This document shows positions 22,697-32,199 of a stretch of 64,000 nt of DNA, in pieces. The position numbers were made by a program, and so were the translations under genes. The DNA comes from Castanea sativa (taxonomy: Eukaryota > Streptophyta > Magnoliopsida > Fagales > Fagaceae), in NCBI RefSeq assembly GCF_040712315.1, contig NC_134013.1, positions 31,097,001 to 31,161,000 of the forward strand. The letters run 5' to 3'. The number at the start of each line of letters is the position of its first letter. Positions within the stretch are counted from its first letter, which is position 1. Below the pieces are notes generated by a model. The model ran no database searches, was not told where the DNA came from, and saw only the letters and a list, made by a program, of their open reading frames with translations.

Positions 22697-22984
22697 GGTA
22701 TGTTCTGAAGTATCCCGTCGGCTATTCTCTGGACTATGGGCCTTGTCATTGTTGTCATTGAGATTGCGTCGAGACTACGACATAGTCAGAGTCCCAGGGC
22801 ACACCTTTCAGTTCAATTCTTCATTCTGTTTCATCAATTCTTGCACGTTAGCAGTGAGTGCTTGAATCTGTTGGGCCATTACGGTTGGGTCCATAGGAGG
22901 TGATGAAGTGGAAGTGTCCATGTGTCTCGAGGAACTTTGCTAGTAGAGATACGATGACTTGCCTAAGAGAATTGCAACTTAATC

Positions 22985-23008
22985 AGCTCCCCACAAACGA
23001 CGCCAAAT
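22985..23008 (-). other. primer-binding site of the Tat-like element
   Basis: Immediately inside the 5' LTR the - strand reads ATTTGGCGTCGTTTGTGGGG, the TGGCG-C-GT-TGTGGGGA type shared by many plant gypsy elements. This fixes the inner edge of the 5' LTR at 23009. Confidence 0.75.
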
Positions 23009-23459
23009 TGATGAAGCAGGAATTTTCCTCATCAATATGCCCCTCGTCAATATTATGAACGACCTGTAAAACCTGTGTCATAGAAAGCACTCAATAGATA
23101 AAGGCACCGGTTTGGGGCCTGCTAAAGACCCTCCGATGCTTAAGTTAGCTTATTCTTTTTGGAAAAACTGTAATTTGTATAGCAATTCTGTGCTCATCCC
23201 CTTTTACCTGTTTTTCTTGGCTTTATATAACCTTAGGTTGAGTTAATACTCATAATACCGTTGTGTTGCAGCTGGGTAATAAATGCTTAATGGTTGCAAA
23301 TTAACTCCAACGTTTTCTGTTCGTAACCGGTCCTTAATTCTACATTTTTGGACATTGGTAACAGTTTTGTGCTATTCATTGCCTAGTCATTGATTGCTGC
23401 TTGGAGTTAATGCACATACGCTTGTCCATACCCTTACTTGTCACTGTCAGGGATGGTTT
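23009..23459 (-). repeat. 5' LTR of the Tat-like element, outer end altered
   Basis: Aligned with 13957-14396 but carrying a 15-20 bp extra piece near 23035. It ends at GGATGGTTT without the final ACA. Host-like sequence TGCTGATTATAG follows directly. Its outer 100 bp (from TAACAGTTTTG at 23359) was duplicated into the downstream tandem units. Confidence 0.7.
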
Positions 23460-25815
23460 TTGCTGATTATAGTTTCCCCATTAATTCCTTGCATGTCCAA
23501 TCTGATGGATTTTGTTTTGGGTTCAAAAATGAGAGACCCATTGCTTCTTGACTACCGAGACAGACACAGAACCAAGAGGTAAGTTAAGCTTCAACAAGAG
23601 ACTGAGATCGAGATTGATACCAATAGGTAGGCCGACTATGCTTTCAGATCATTAAGTTTGAGACCGATATGGGAGAGGGGCTCATTCTTCAATTTTTGGA
23701 ATACAAGAGGGAGGGAGGAAGAGATGAGAGCTGTCGGTTTTGGGAAGAGTTGAGAAAGAAACAAAAGTGAAAGGAAAGAAAAAAAGAAATGAAAAAAAAG
23801 ATGGTAACTACAGCTAGGATAGAGCCATTGGTTTGGAGTGAAAGGGCTGGTATGATTAGAAAAAACATAGAAGTGGGTCCCACTAAGATGAGTGAAATTA
23901 TAATAATGCCATGGTAACTCAGTTTTGATAACTCGGAAACAACAAAATTTGATTTCATTTTCACAACTCACTTTTTTTTTTTTAGGTTATGAGTTTTGGA
24001 AATTGGAAATGGAAACTTGGTATGCAATTAGTGTGAGACTCACCAAAAATGAGTAATGAATAATAGAAAATGAGTGATGGGTAATAGAAATAAGTCAAAC
24101 CAAACGAGCCCAAAATATTACCCACTAGAATAGACGTATCCTTCTTTAGGAATAGATATGCCCAGAAAGAAAAAAGGAAAAAGAATAACGGTTTTGTGCT
24201 ATTCATTGCCTAGTCATTGATTGCTGCCTAGAGTTAATGCACATATGCTCGTCCATACCCTTACTTGTCACTGTCATGGACGGTTTTTGCTGATTTTAGT
24301 TTCCCCATTAATTCCTTGCATGTCCAATCTGATGGATCTTGTTTTGGGTTCAGAAATGAGAGACCCATTGCTTCTTGACTACCGAGACAGACACAGAACT
24401 GAGAGGTGAGTTAAGCTTCAACAAGAGACTGAGATCGAGATTAATACTAATAGGTAGACCGACTATGCTTTCAGATCATTAAGTTTGAGAGCAATATGGG
24501 AGAGGGGCTTATTCTTCAATTTTTGGAATACAAGAGGGAGGGAGGTAGAGATGAGAGCTCTCAGTTTTGGGAAGAGTTGAGAAAGAAACAAAAGTAAAAG
24601 GAAAGAAAAAAAGAAAAAAGATGGTAACTACAGCTAGGATAAAGCCATTGGTTTGGAGTGAATGGGCTGGCATGATTACATAAAACATAGAAGTGGGTCC
24701 CACTAAGATGAGTGAAATTATAATAATGCCATGGTAACTCAGTTTTGATAACTCAGAAACAACAAAATTTGATTTCATTTTTCACAACTCACTCTTTTTT
24801 TTTGGGTTATGAGTTTTGGAAATTGGAGATGAAAACTTGGTATGCAACTAGTATGAGACACACCAAAAATGAGTAATGTATAATGGAAAATGAGTGATGG
24901 GTGATAGAAATAAGTCAAACCAAACGAGCCTAAAATATTACCCACTAGAACAGACCTATCCTTCTTTAGGAATAGATATGCCCAGGAAAAAAAAAAAGAA
25001 TAACGGTTTTGTGCTATTCATTGCCTAGTCATTGATTGTTGCCTGGAGTTAATGCACATACACTCGTCCATACCCTTACTTGTCACTGTCAAGGACGGTT
25101 TTTGCTGATTTTAGTTTCCCATTAATTCCTTGCATGTCCACTTTGATGGATCTTGTTTTGGGTTCAGAAATAAGAGACCCATTGCTTCTTGACTACCGAG
25201 ACAAACACAGAACCGAGAGGTGAGGTAAGCTTCAACAAGAGAGTGAGATCGAGATTGATAACAATAGGTAGGCCAGGTATGCTTTTAGATCATTGAGTTT
25301 GAGACCGATATGAGAGAGGGGTTCATTCTTCAATTTTCGGAATACAAGAGGAAGGGAGGAAGAGATGAGAGCTCTCGGTTTTGGGAAGAGTTGAGAAAGA
25401 AACAAAAGTAAAAGGAAAGAAAAAAAGAAAAGAAAAAAAAAGATGGTAACTACAGCTGGGATAGAACCATTGGTTTGGAGTGAATGGGCTGGTATGATTA
25501 GACAAAACATAGAAGTGGGTCCCACTAAGATGAGTGAAATTATAATAATGCTATGGTAACTCAATTTTGATAACTCGGAAACAACAAAATTTGATTTCAT
25601 TTTTCACAACTCACTCTTTCTTTTTCTTTTTTTGGGTTGTGTTTTGGAAATTGGAAATGAAAACTTGATATGCAACTAGTGTGAGACTCACCCAAAATGA
25701 GTAATGAATAATGAAAAATGAGTGATGGGTGATAGGAATAAGTCAAACCAAACGAGCCCAAAATATTACCCACTAGATCAGATGAATCCTTCTTTAGGAA
25801 TAGATATGCCAAAAA
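23359..25815. repeat. tandem triplication (about 820 bp units) joining LTR end to host sequence
   Basis: Three direct units: 23359-24185, 24186-25000 and 25001-about 25815. Each starts with TAAC(A/G)GTTTTGTGCTATTC, the outer 100 bp of the gypsy LTR. Then follow a short exon-like segment, a GA-rich tract (AGAGGGAGGGAGGAAGAGAT), MITE-like sequence with ACCAAACGAGCCCAAAATAT at its end, and a poly-purine stretch. The units differ by only a few per cent by eye, so the triplication is later than the retroelement insertion. Apparent open frames on - within each unit are repeated and not conserved as proteins. Confidence 0.9.
23473..23578 (+). pseudogene. third exon of the interrupted unrecognised gene (copies at 24300-24405 and 25115-25219)
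   Basis: TTGCTGATT(A/T)TAG precedes and AGAG|GT(A/G)AG follows. The exon opens with TTTCCCCATTAATTCCTTGC and holds an in-frame ATGTCC; the following codons read MSNLMDFVLGSKMRDPLLL. The second copy is open too, but the third has lost a C (TTTCCCATT) and an ATG. I do not recognise the protein. On the other strand an ATG-start frame (MGLSFLNPKQDPSD) also exists; the splice signals favour +. Confidence 0.35.
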
Positions 25816-26036
25816 AAAAAAAAAAGAGAGAGAGAGAGAATGAAACGCCATAATCAACACTCAACAGAGTTGGTTTTAGAGGCTATAACCTTACCCACGT
25901 ATCCATCACATACAGTTAATAAAAATTAAAACTACCCCTACTCCCAATTCCGTACCTAACCAAATACTTTTACGAGTGCACACAAAAACGAAGATAAGGT
26001 AGTCCTTTATTGAAATCTCCGGAGAAAGGAGTCGAA
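25816..26036 (+). other. 5' flank of the C45-like gene
   Basis: Collinear with 2840-3057 in the dead copy. It starts with a poly-A/(GA)n run at about 25809-25838. No convincing TATA box; CTATAACC at 25880s is conserved in both copies. An upstream in-frame TTG at 26010 exists, but the ATG at 26037 is the first ATG and is kept in both copies. Confidence 0.5.
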
Positions 26037-28146
26037 ATGGAGAGCTCAGGTTTGGAAGGGAATGAGCTGGAAATATTTGAAGTTGGGCCCTGTGAAAGTG
26101 CTTACCAGATGGGTTTCTTAATAGGCCAGAGGTTCTCCAATCTTATAAGAAGCAGGCTGGCCAGAGACCTCATTCTTCAAGACCAGCTACTACCTTTTGC
26201 CCAAACCCCACAAGCACAGCCACTTCTCAAAGCACTCACTGATAATAACAAAAAGAATTTTCCAAGTTGTTGGGATGAACTGATAGGGACAGCTGAGGGA
26301 AGTGGAGTTCCTGTTCTTCATGTAATTTTTCATTTGAAAACCAACAAAATACTTTCGTTTATTCATCCTAGTACTGTTTCAGTTACTTTCTAGTTGTTCA
26401 TGTGCAGATAATACTAATCAACTTCAGGAAAGAGATTGTTCCTTTTCTTCCAAAGAACAAGTTAATTTCCAATGCTGATTGCCCAGATGACTGTTCTGAT
26501 GTTCTCATCGTCAGTGATTCCATGGCCATGGTGGCACATAATGAGGATGCAAATGTTGCTCTGGTTGGCCACACGTATGGTTTACTGTATTCCATCCTAT
26601 TTTAAAGTTTCACAAAACCCTTGTCAAGTCAATCCAATCTGTTTGGTTTTTATAGCTTGTAACATTCCTTTTCTGGGTTTGCAGCTATTTAATAAAGGGA
26701 ATGCTGTCAAATGAACTATCCTTCATTGCTTACACGTATGCAGGAGAGCTCCCAAGCTGTGCATTTGGATTCAACAGTCATGGATTGGTAAAAATTCTCA
26801 CTCACCAAGAATCTGAATGAGACTGATATGCGATACCCGAACTAATGCTTGAAACAATCTGAACAACGAAATTTGAATCATATTCTGCTTGTGACCCCAC
26901 CCCCTAAAATTTTCAACAAAAAATAGAAATGAAGAAAAGAACTGAAAATCTACCGTTTAAGTGTCAAACATACATTCATAGTTTTGGTTATGGATGCCTT
27001 GGTGTGGACTAGGCCAAAATGTTCTAACTTTAACTGAATTGAATTTGACTAGTTTTCATAATACTTATATGATAGATATGTGTTAATCAAAAAAAGATGA
27101 TAGACATAAGAATAATTTCTTTAACGTGTATACTTCAGGCATTCACACTAAATTCAGTACCCCCAATTGAAGACGAGATTGTGGCCGGTGGAATTGGATG
27201 TAACTTCATCTCTAGGGATCTCCTTGAAGCGTCAGGCATTGATGATGCAGTAACGGTAAGATGTTTTATAGCCCTTCTCATATATTTAAAGTCATGTTTA
27301 TGATGGAAGGTTATATCATGGCTTGTCTCTTCAGAGAATTCATTCATCGGAAGCTTCTGTGGGACATAGTTACAATCTGATTGACATAAGAACACGTAAA
27401 ATTCGCAATGTTGAAACTGCATCAATGAACCGGATTTCAGTTAGAGAGGTTGGAGCAACACCATTTTTCCGTGCAAACATGTATCTCCATCTTCCTGTCC
27501 AGCAGGTATGCAGTGAGGCACATCTGGATATGTGGCTCCATCATTTTATGCTGAAGCACCACGCCTCCACACCAAACAAGCCAACCATATGTTCACCACT
27601 TTACAAATATTTCTCAAATACACACCAGCAATCTAATGCTGGGTCTGACAATTTTTCCGGTGTGGTGAACCTCCTTGCTCACTTGGAGTGGTGGCATGGC
27701 AGCTCATATGACAGATGCAGTTTTAGCAGATATACCTAAACAAAAATTTTAATTGATCAAATTATCTACTCCAATGGAAAAATAATATCATGGATTTTGT
27801 TTGAAGGTACAAGATGACAACTCCATAAGCAGGCAAAGAAGAGCACTTGTGCTACCAAAAACATCAAAAAACGAATTCCTGTCACTTCTTGGAGATATGG
27901 CTGACACAAAATACCCGATCTACATGACAGGTAATTTGAAGCGTATTTGACTACCTTCTGTTGAATAATTACTCTCCTAAAATGACCCTTTATGCCATAT
28001 TCTCAGGTCCAATACTTTACACACTATGTACGGCTGTAATAGATCTGGATGAACAAACATTCTCTATTATTGAAGGGAATCCAAAGAAAGGAGAAGCTTC
28101 TCATGTCTTCACTATGTCATCAAAAGAGTTCAAGATGCCACAATAA
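26037..28146 (+). CDS. C45 / acyl-CoA:6-aminopenicillanate acyltransferase-like protein, 7 exons, intact
   Basis: Exons 26037-26321, 26408-26574, 26685-26787, 27139-27255, 27335-27505, 27807-27930 and 28007-28146 join to 1,107 nt (368 residues) without a stop. Every intron is GT...AG. The protein opens with a helical part (EVGPCESAYQMGFLIGQRFS) typical of the family's N-terminal region. At residues 119-126 it has DCPDDCSD, whose second Cys (124) aligns by context with the nucleophile freed by self-cleavage in the fungal enzyme. It is followed by MVAHNEDAN, then GFNSHGLAFTLNS, and near the end GEASHVFTMSS. Plant members are uncharacterised for substrate; an NTN-hydrolase amide-bond activity is inferred from the fold. 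No signal peptide or membrane segment is seen. The stop TAA lies inside AATAAA. It is the only live copy of the duplicated block. Confidence 0.9.
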
Positions 28147-28210
28147 AAGCTCTTAGCTGCCTCTTCATTTTCCATAATTGGAGGAAGGAGGAACTCATTT
28201 CTTGAGGCCC
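28147..28210. promoter_or_regulatory. shared 3' region between convergent genes
   Basis: Only 64 bp separate the two stop codons. AATAAA at 28142-28147 can serve the + gene. On -, past the glyoxalase stop, the sequence runs into the last exon of the + gene with no strong AATAAA nearby. Transcripts must overlap in antisense if either has a 3' UTR of normal plant length (inference). Confidence 0.6.
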
Positions 28211-31200
28211 TTAAAGTGGTTCATAGAGGCCTAGCATGTGGCCATCAATACATCGCATGGCTGCAACCTGATCCCATGCAAATTATAAAAGACCTTCATA
28301 TCTTGAATAAAGAGACTAAAATGAAGTTGAAGATGTCTATAGAGATTTAAGGGCATTACCTTTCCATGAATTTCATATTTGATGGGACCATCTAGTTCAG
28401 CTCCCAATGTCATCAATTTTGTCACTGTTCTGTTAATATCAGTCACTGTGAATGATAAAAGTGAAGAGTATCCGTTCTGCACAACATGGTCACTGTAAAA
28501 CTGGATTAGCAGCTGGCATGTTCAACCATAGTGGAAGCCAAAGCATTTCTAGGAAAATTATTATCTTAGAAACTCGTTTTTCCCGCTGTCCCTTAGGTCA
28601 AGTAGTCAATCAAAACTTCAAAATATTTTGTGACACCAGGCAAGAATGCCAAAACTATTTGGTACCTAATTGGCAAATCACCAATAATGAAAAACAATGG
28701 TTCCCAAAAAAACAAACAAAATAATGAAAAACCAAACTACCAGTGAACTTGAATGGAATGTAATGATTATAGGGTATTGACATTCAAATTAGTTTGAAAG
28801 TTGACATGTAGTTTTTCTTTTTCTTTTTTGTTAATTGGTAATTACACAAATTTTATGGTTCTTGATCTTATGGCCTCATTCTCGACCTTGTTCTTACATG
28901 GAGAGGAGATATCATTTGAACTCAACCTCATTAGCGGACACACTACTTTTTACATAAGGTGTGTATAGTAAACATGGCTAAATACCAATACTACATCACT
29001 AGATGAAGCATATCTTGGAAGCCCATTCAAACTAGAGAATATGCATCCTTTGGAGACCACAATACCCACTAGAACAGATGTATCCTTCTTCAGAAACAGA
29101 GACCCCAAAAAAAACTCTTGTTGTATCTTTTAATAGGTACCTAGAAAGCATTATTTTGAGAGCAACGCAAAGAACGCCAAATTCCAATTTTATGTTTTGT
29201 GCAGAACCTTCCATTGACTTCTCTTACGTGGCGTTTGGTACAGGGTAATATTTTAGGTCGAACTGTCCATGGGTCGGGTTAGGTCGATTTTGGACCCAAC
29301 CCAGACTCAACCCGCTGGAAAAATCGATCGAGTTGGTTTCGGGTGTGGGTGAACGTCGGTCTGGCTGGGTGGGTTGCCGGAATAAAAAAAGCATCAAAAT
29401 CTAGAAAAAAAAAAATTTTTCCGGAATTTGGAAAACTAGCCGGATTTTGCATTTTTTTCGCTAAAAATTGCTGGGATTTGGCTGGATCCCCTCGAATCCA
29501 AGCTTGACCTCGCCGGATCTACTCGAATCTAAGCTTGATAGCGCTGGATCTCCTCGAATCTAAGCTCGATCTTAAAATATGGTCGAGATCTCGCCAGATC
29601 TCCTCGAATTTAAGCTTGATCTCGCCAAGGTTGGCTATAATATCGGTCGGGTCGGGTGGCTCGGGTTTTGGAGAAGAAAACTGCCACTCGACCCACCAAC
29701 GTCGGGTTTTGGGCGCGGAAACCCATAACCGACTGACAGGAGCGTCGGTTCGGCAGATGTGGGTCAGGTCTGGACACCCCTAATTTTAGGATTCCCAGAA
29801 ATGTTTAAAAATTCTCATATTTTGTTACAAATTACACTAGGGAATCAGATGCTAGGAGAATCTAGATTCCCCCTTTAACTCCCTTTTAGAAAGGAGATTT
29901 TATTTTTATAAATTGACAATTTTAACTTTTTTTCCTTATCATTTAAGCAATTGAGATAATGTATAAAATAAATTATCAATATATTTTCCTTTATCTTTAT
30001 CTCTTCCTTTCCCGCCTAAACAACATTATCTTTTCCCGTCAAAACAACATAAACAGATAGACAACTCTGTTGATATATTCATTAACAAAGTTCTATTTAG
30101 GTTTCACTTGTGGAAAAAAAATAGTTAGAAGTGTTAGACTATAGTTTTAATGAATTTGTCATAATTTATAGTTTATAGTTTATATTTTGTTTTTCATTAT
30201 TTATTTAGAGGAAATTTTTTTTTTTTTTTTAAATACACTTATATTGGATTTACAAATCTAAGGATAGAATGAAAAAAATAAATAATTCAATTAAAGTTCC
30301 TAGGAATAAACCAAATATTATAATCTCACATTCTTAGGAATCTTATTAGATTCCCAATTAAACCAAACATAGAAATAGTTACATTCCTAGACATCCAGAT
30401 TGCAATGCATCACATTCCTAGTAATCTGGATGCCAAGAGTAATGTGGATTTTCCGTACCAAACACCACATTATAGTTCCTCTTCTTTTACTCATTACCTT
30501 CCACCGACTTCTCTTATCTTCTTTTACTCATATGCATATTAAATTAGCTGTTTTAACTCCTCTAGATTATGTTCCAATCCACTAAAGTCCACTGACTAAG
30601 AAATTCTTTGAAGTCAGCCAAGGAAATGAAGATAACCAAAAACTCAAGCCCAAGTTGCCCACTAACCTATTTAATTACACCCGGTCAAAATTATATCAAA
30701 TATATAAGGAGTCCAAGGTAAAATCATTTCTAAGTTAACTGATAACGAATATCACCTAAAATTTATGAGAAAACACAGGCATTAAACCCATTGTATTAAG
30801 TATTAACACCACCAAAGAAAAAGTTTTAACAAGTGCTAAAAAAAGAATAAAAAATAAAAATCTATCATATGAGCATGCATAATTGCCAATACATGAAGCA
30901 TATATTTTCGAAGAAAAATGCAACCCGTCTAGGCAAATGTGGGTTAAAAACCCAGCAAATACGTTTCATTAACAATATAACCCAATTGCTGCACTAGTCA
31001 AAGGAATGAAATGAAAATGTCTGAACATAGTTATCATGTATTCTAGGTTCTCTTAGGCAATTTGTCAAACACTAGAAGTGCATTCGGGAAAAGGAGAGAG
31101 AAAGATAATTACTTGGGAGATTGCATGAGGGCGAGTTTGAGAGGGCCAGATTGGAGTTCGGCCCAACGGAGAGTGCAAACGTTGACGGTTAAGTCCAACC

Positions 31201-31276
31201 CCTCCGAGTAGAACCGAGCTGCTTTGGGCACGTCCTTGTGTAGCTGTAGTATCCATCTAAACGACGCTGCCGCCAT
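28211..31276 (-). CDS. glyoxalase I / VOC-family protein, 3 exons, intact
   Basis: Exons on -: 31276-31113, 28492-28360, 28267-28211; 354 nt, 117 residues plus stop, GT-AG introns throughout. The protein begins MAAASFRWILQLHKDVPKAA, then RFYSEGLDLTVNV, ELQSGPLKLALMQSP, GYSSLLSFTVTDIN, LGAELDGPIKYEIHGK and closes IDGHMLGLYEPL. These are the two beta-alpha-beta-beta-beta modules of the vicinal oxygen chelate fold. It belongs to the short plant glyoxalase-I-like group with no visible transit peptide. Metal ligand candidates are the Glu of AELQSG and the Glu of LYEP; enzymatic activity on methylglyoxal is not proven for this group. Intron 1 is 2.6 kb and holds nested MITEs and the duplication breakpoint. 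The exons are clean and in frame. Confidence 0.92.
29038..29115. repeat. right breakpoint of the duplicated block
   Basis: GAATATGCATCCTTTGGAGA (29038-29057) is followed by CCCACTAGAACAGATGTATCC and a poly-A run. That is the sequence found at the beginning of the block at about 2750 and about 25770. So here the end of one unit joins the start of another, which then stops. It lies in intron 1 of the glyoxalase gene. Confidence 0.65.
29227..30469. mobile_element. Harbinger-like MITE with TTA target duplication, carrying a nested hAT-like element
   Basis: Ends CGTGGCGTTTGGTAC and GTACCAAACACCACA are inverted repeats of 15 bp with two mismatches, flanked by TTA on both sides (29224-29226 and 30470-30472). 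Without the nested insert it is about 710 bp. The interior has repeated AATCCAGATT / ATTCCTAG(G/T)AAT motifs and no coding capacity. TTA and a G-rich terminus suggest the PIF/Harbinger group. Confidence 0.65.
29258..29782. mobile_element. hAT-like non-autonomous element (525 bp) with 8-bp target duplication
   Basis: ATTTTAGG occurs at 29250-29257 and 29783-29790, a perfect 8-bp duplication. The right end reads inward TAGGGGTGTCCAGACCTGACC, the left TCGAACTGTCCATGGGTCGG; the ends are imperfect inverted repeats sharing GTCCA. Much of the interior repeats TCGGGT and a GATCTC-TCGAATCTAAGCTTGA unit four times (about 29480-29620). The element is markedly GC-richer than its surroundings. Confidence 0.7.
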
Positions 31277-31299
31277 CTCTATCTCTCTCTCTTTCCCTC

Positions 31300-31400
31300 G
31301 CCTCTCCTATTGAATGTTAATGAGTGAAAGGCGTGGGAGTCAATTGGAAGTTGGAAGAGTTGTTTTATGCCACGGGAGTATGGGCCATATATATTCAGTC
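31300..31400 (-). promoter_or_regulatory. promoter of the glyoxalase-family gene
   Basis: On -, a TATA-like ATATATAT (31394-31387) is followed at once by GGCCCA (31386-31381), a site-II-type element common in plant housekeeping promoters (TGGGCC on +). The ATG is 111 bp further on, after a pyrimidine/purine-rich (GA)n leader at 31278-31300. Position and composition suit a constitutive plant promoter. Prediction only. Confidence 0.5.
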
Positions 31401-32199
31401 AGACAGTGACAATTGCTTTGTTGGTGCAGTCCGTCTTTAATCTCTTACTTTTGAAATTACTGGTTAAAATTTGGGTTTTATAAAAAATAAATAAATAAAC
31501 TTAAATTTTGAAACTGCAAAAGATTTAAGAGATAGAAGAGAAAAATGTTGGGGTTCTAGGGGTTTTAGTTTGTAAGTATTCTAGGTTTTCGACTTTTAGT
31601 GCCAAAATAAAAAGACATAATAGCTTTTTAGAACAAGCATATTAAATAGGTTTTTGGTAATTTTTATAATAATAAAAAATACATATTTATTTATCTACTA
31701 AACTAAGATAGGCATTAGCAGTGAAACATATTATGATCTAAATAGCTTAAATCAATTGTACCGCTTTTTTGTCAAAAAAGCTCAAATCAATTGTAGGCTT
31801 ATTTACTTGTAGAACAAGCAAATTAATGGAATAGTGTAATATATTATGGTCCAAATAGCTCAAATTAATTGTAGAACAAGCAAATTAACCTTAGGATAAA
31901 TTATGGTTAGTTTAGGATTTTATAGTATATAAACTCTACATTTATATTACAAGAACTTAATATTAATAATATGTAGCTGTCAAAACATCCTACTGAGGTC
32001 TAGGCCGAAATTCAAGAAACAGCCACATTCAGATCAGATTCAGCCCCATCACAAATTCATTCACAACACCAAGCCACCATACAACAACGCCACAAAAGCC
32101 GCACCACCATGGAAACATGCGCAGGAAGTATCCTATCTATATATAGGTAGGCAACACGAGGTCATTGCAGTTGATGAAAGAGGTACAATGAAATCTATT
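31400..32199. other. intergenic DNA, no gene seen
   Basis: AT-rich. Contains several copies of GTAGAACAAGCAAATTAA / CAAATAGCTCAAAT (about 31730-31900), a weak local repetition. No open frame or element boundary that I can support. Confidence 0.5.

Larger units (their letters stand above)
13957..23459 (-). mobile_element. Ty3/gypsy element, Tat-like, on the - strand
   Basis: Two similar LTRs (about 13957-14396 and 23009-23459) flank gag, protease, reverse transcriptase, RNase H, a second RNase H and integrase, all on -. A + strand accessory ORF region lies between integrase and the 3' LTR. The extra archaeal-type RNase H, the primer site of the TTTGGCGTCGTTTGTGGGGA type and the antisense ORF are all features known for the Tat lineage. 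The 5' (right) LTR lacks its last few bases at 23459, and I cannot find a target duplication, because the right flank was remodelled by a tandem triplication. Some stops are present in gag, RNase H and integrase. Confidence 0.9.

Noticed and set aside
16040..23710. The short peptide LKNEPLSHI appears both in the antisense ORF (16050s, +) and in the tandem units (23690s, -)
   Set aside because: Nine residues only, and the neighbouring sequence does not align; probably chance or a very short shared fragment.
23636..25600. Long open frames on - in each of the three tandem units (for example MKSNFVVSELSKLSYHG...)
   Set aside because: They lie in MITE-like and poly-purine sequence, are repeated with the unit, differ by frameshifts between units and show no known domain.
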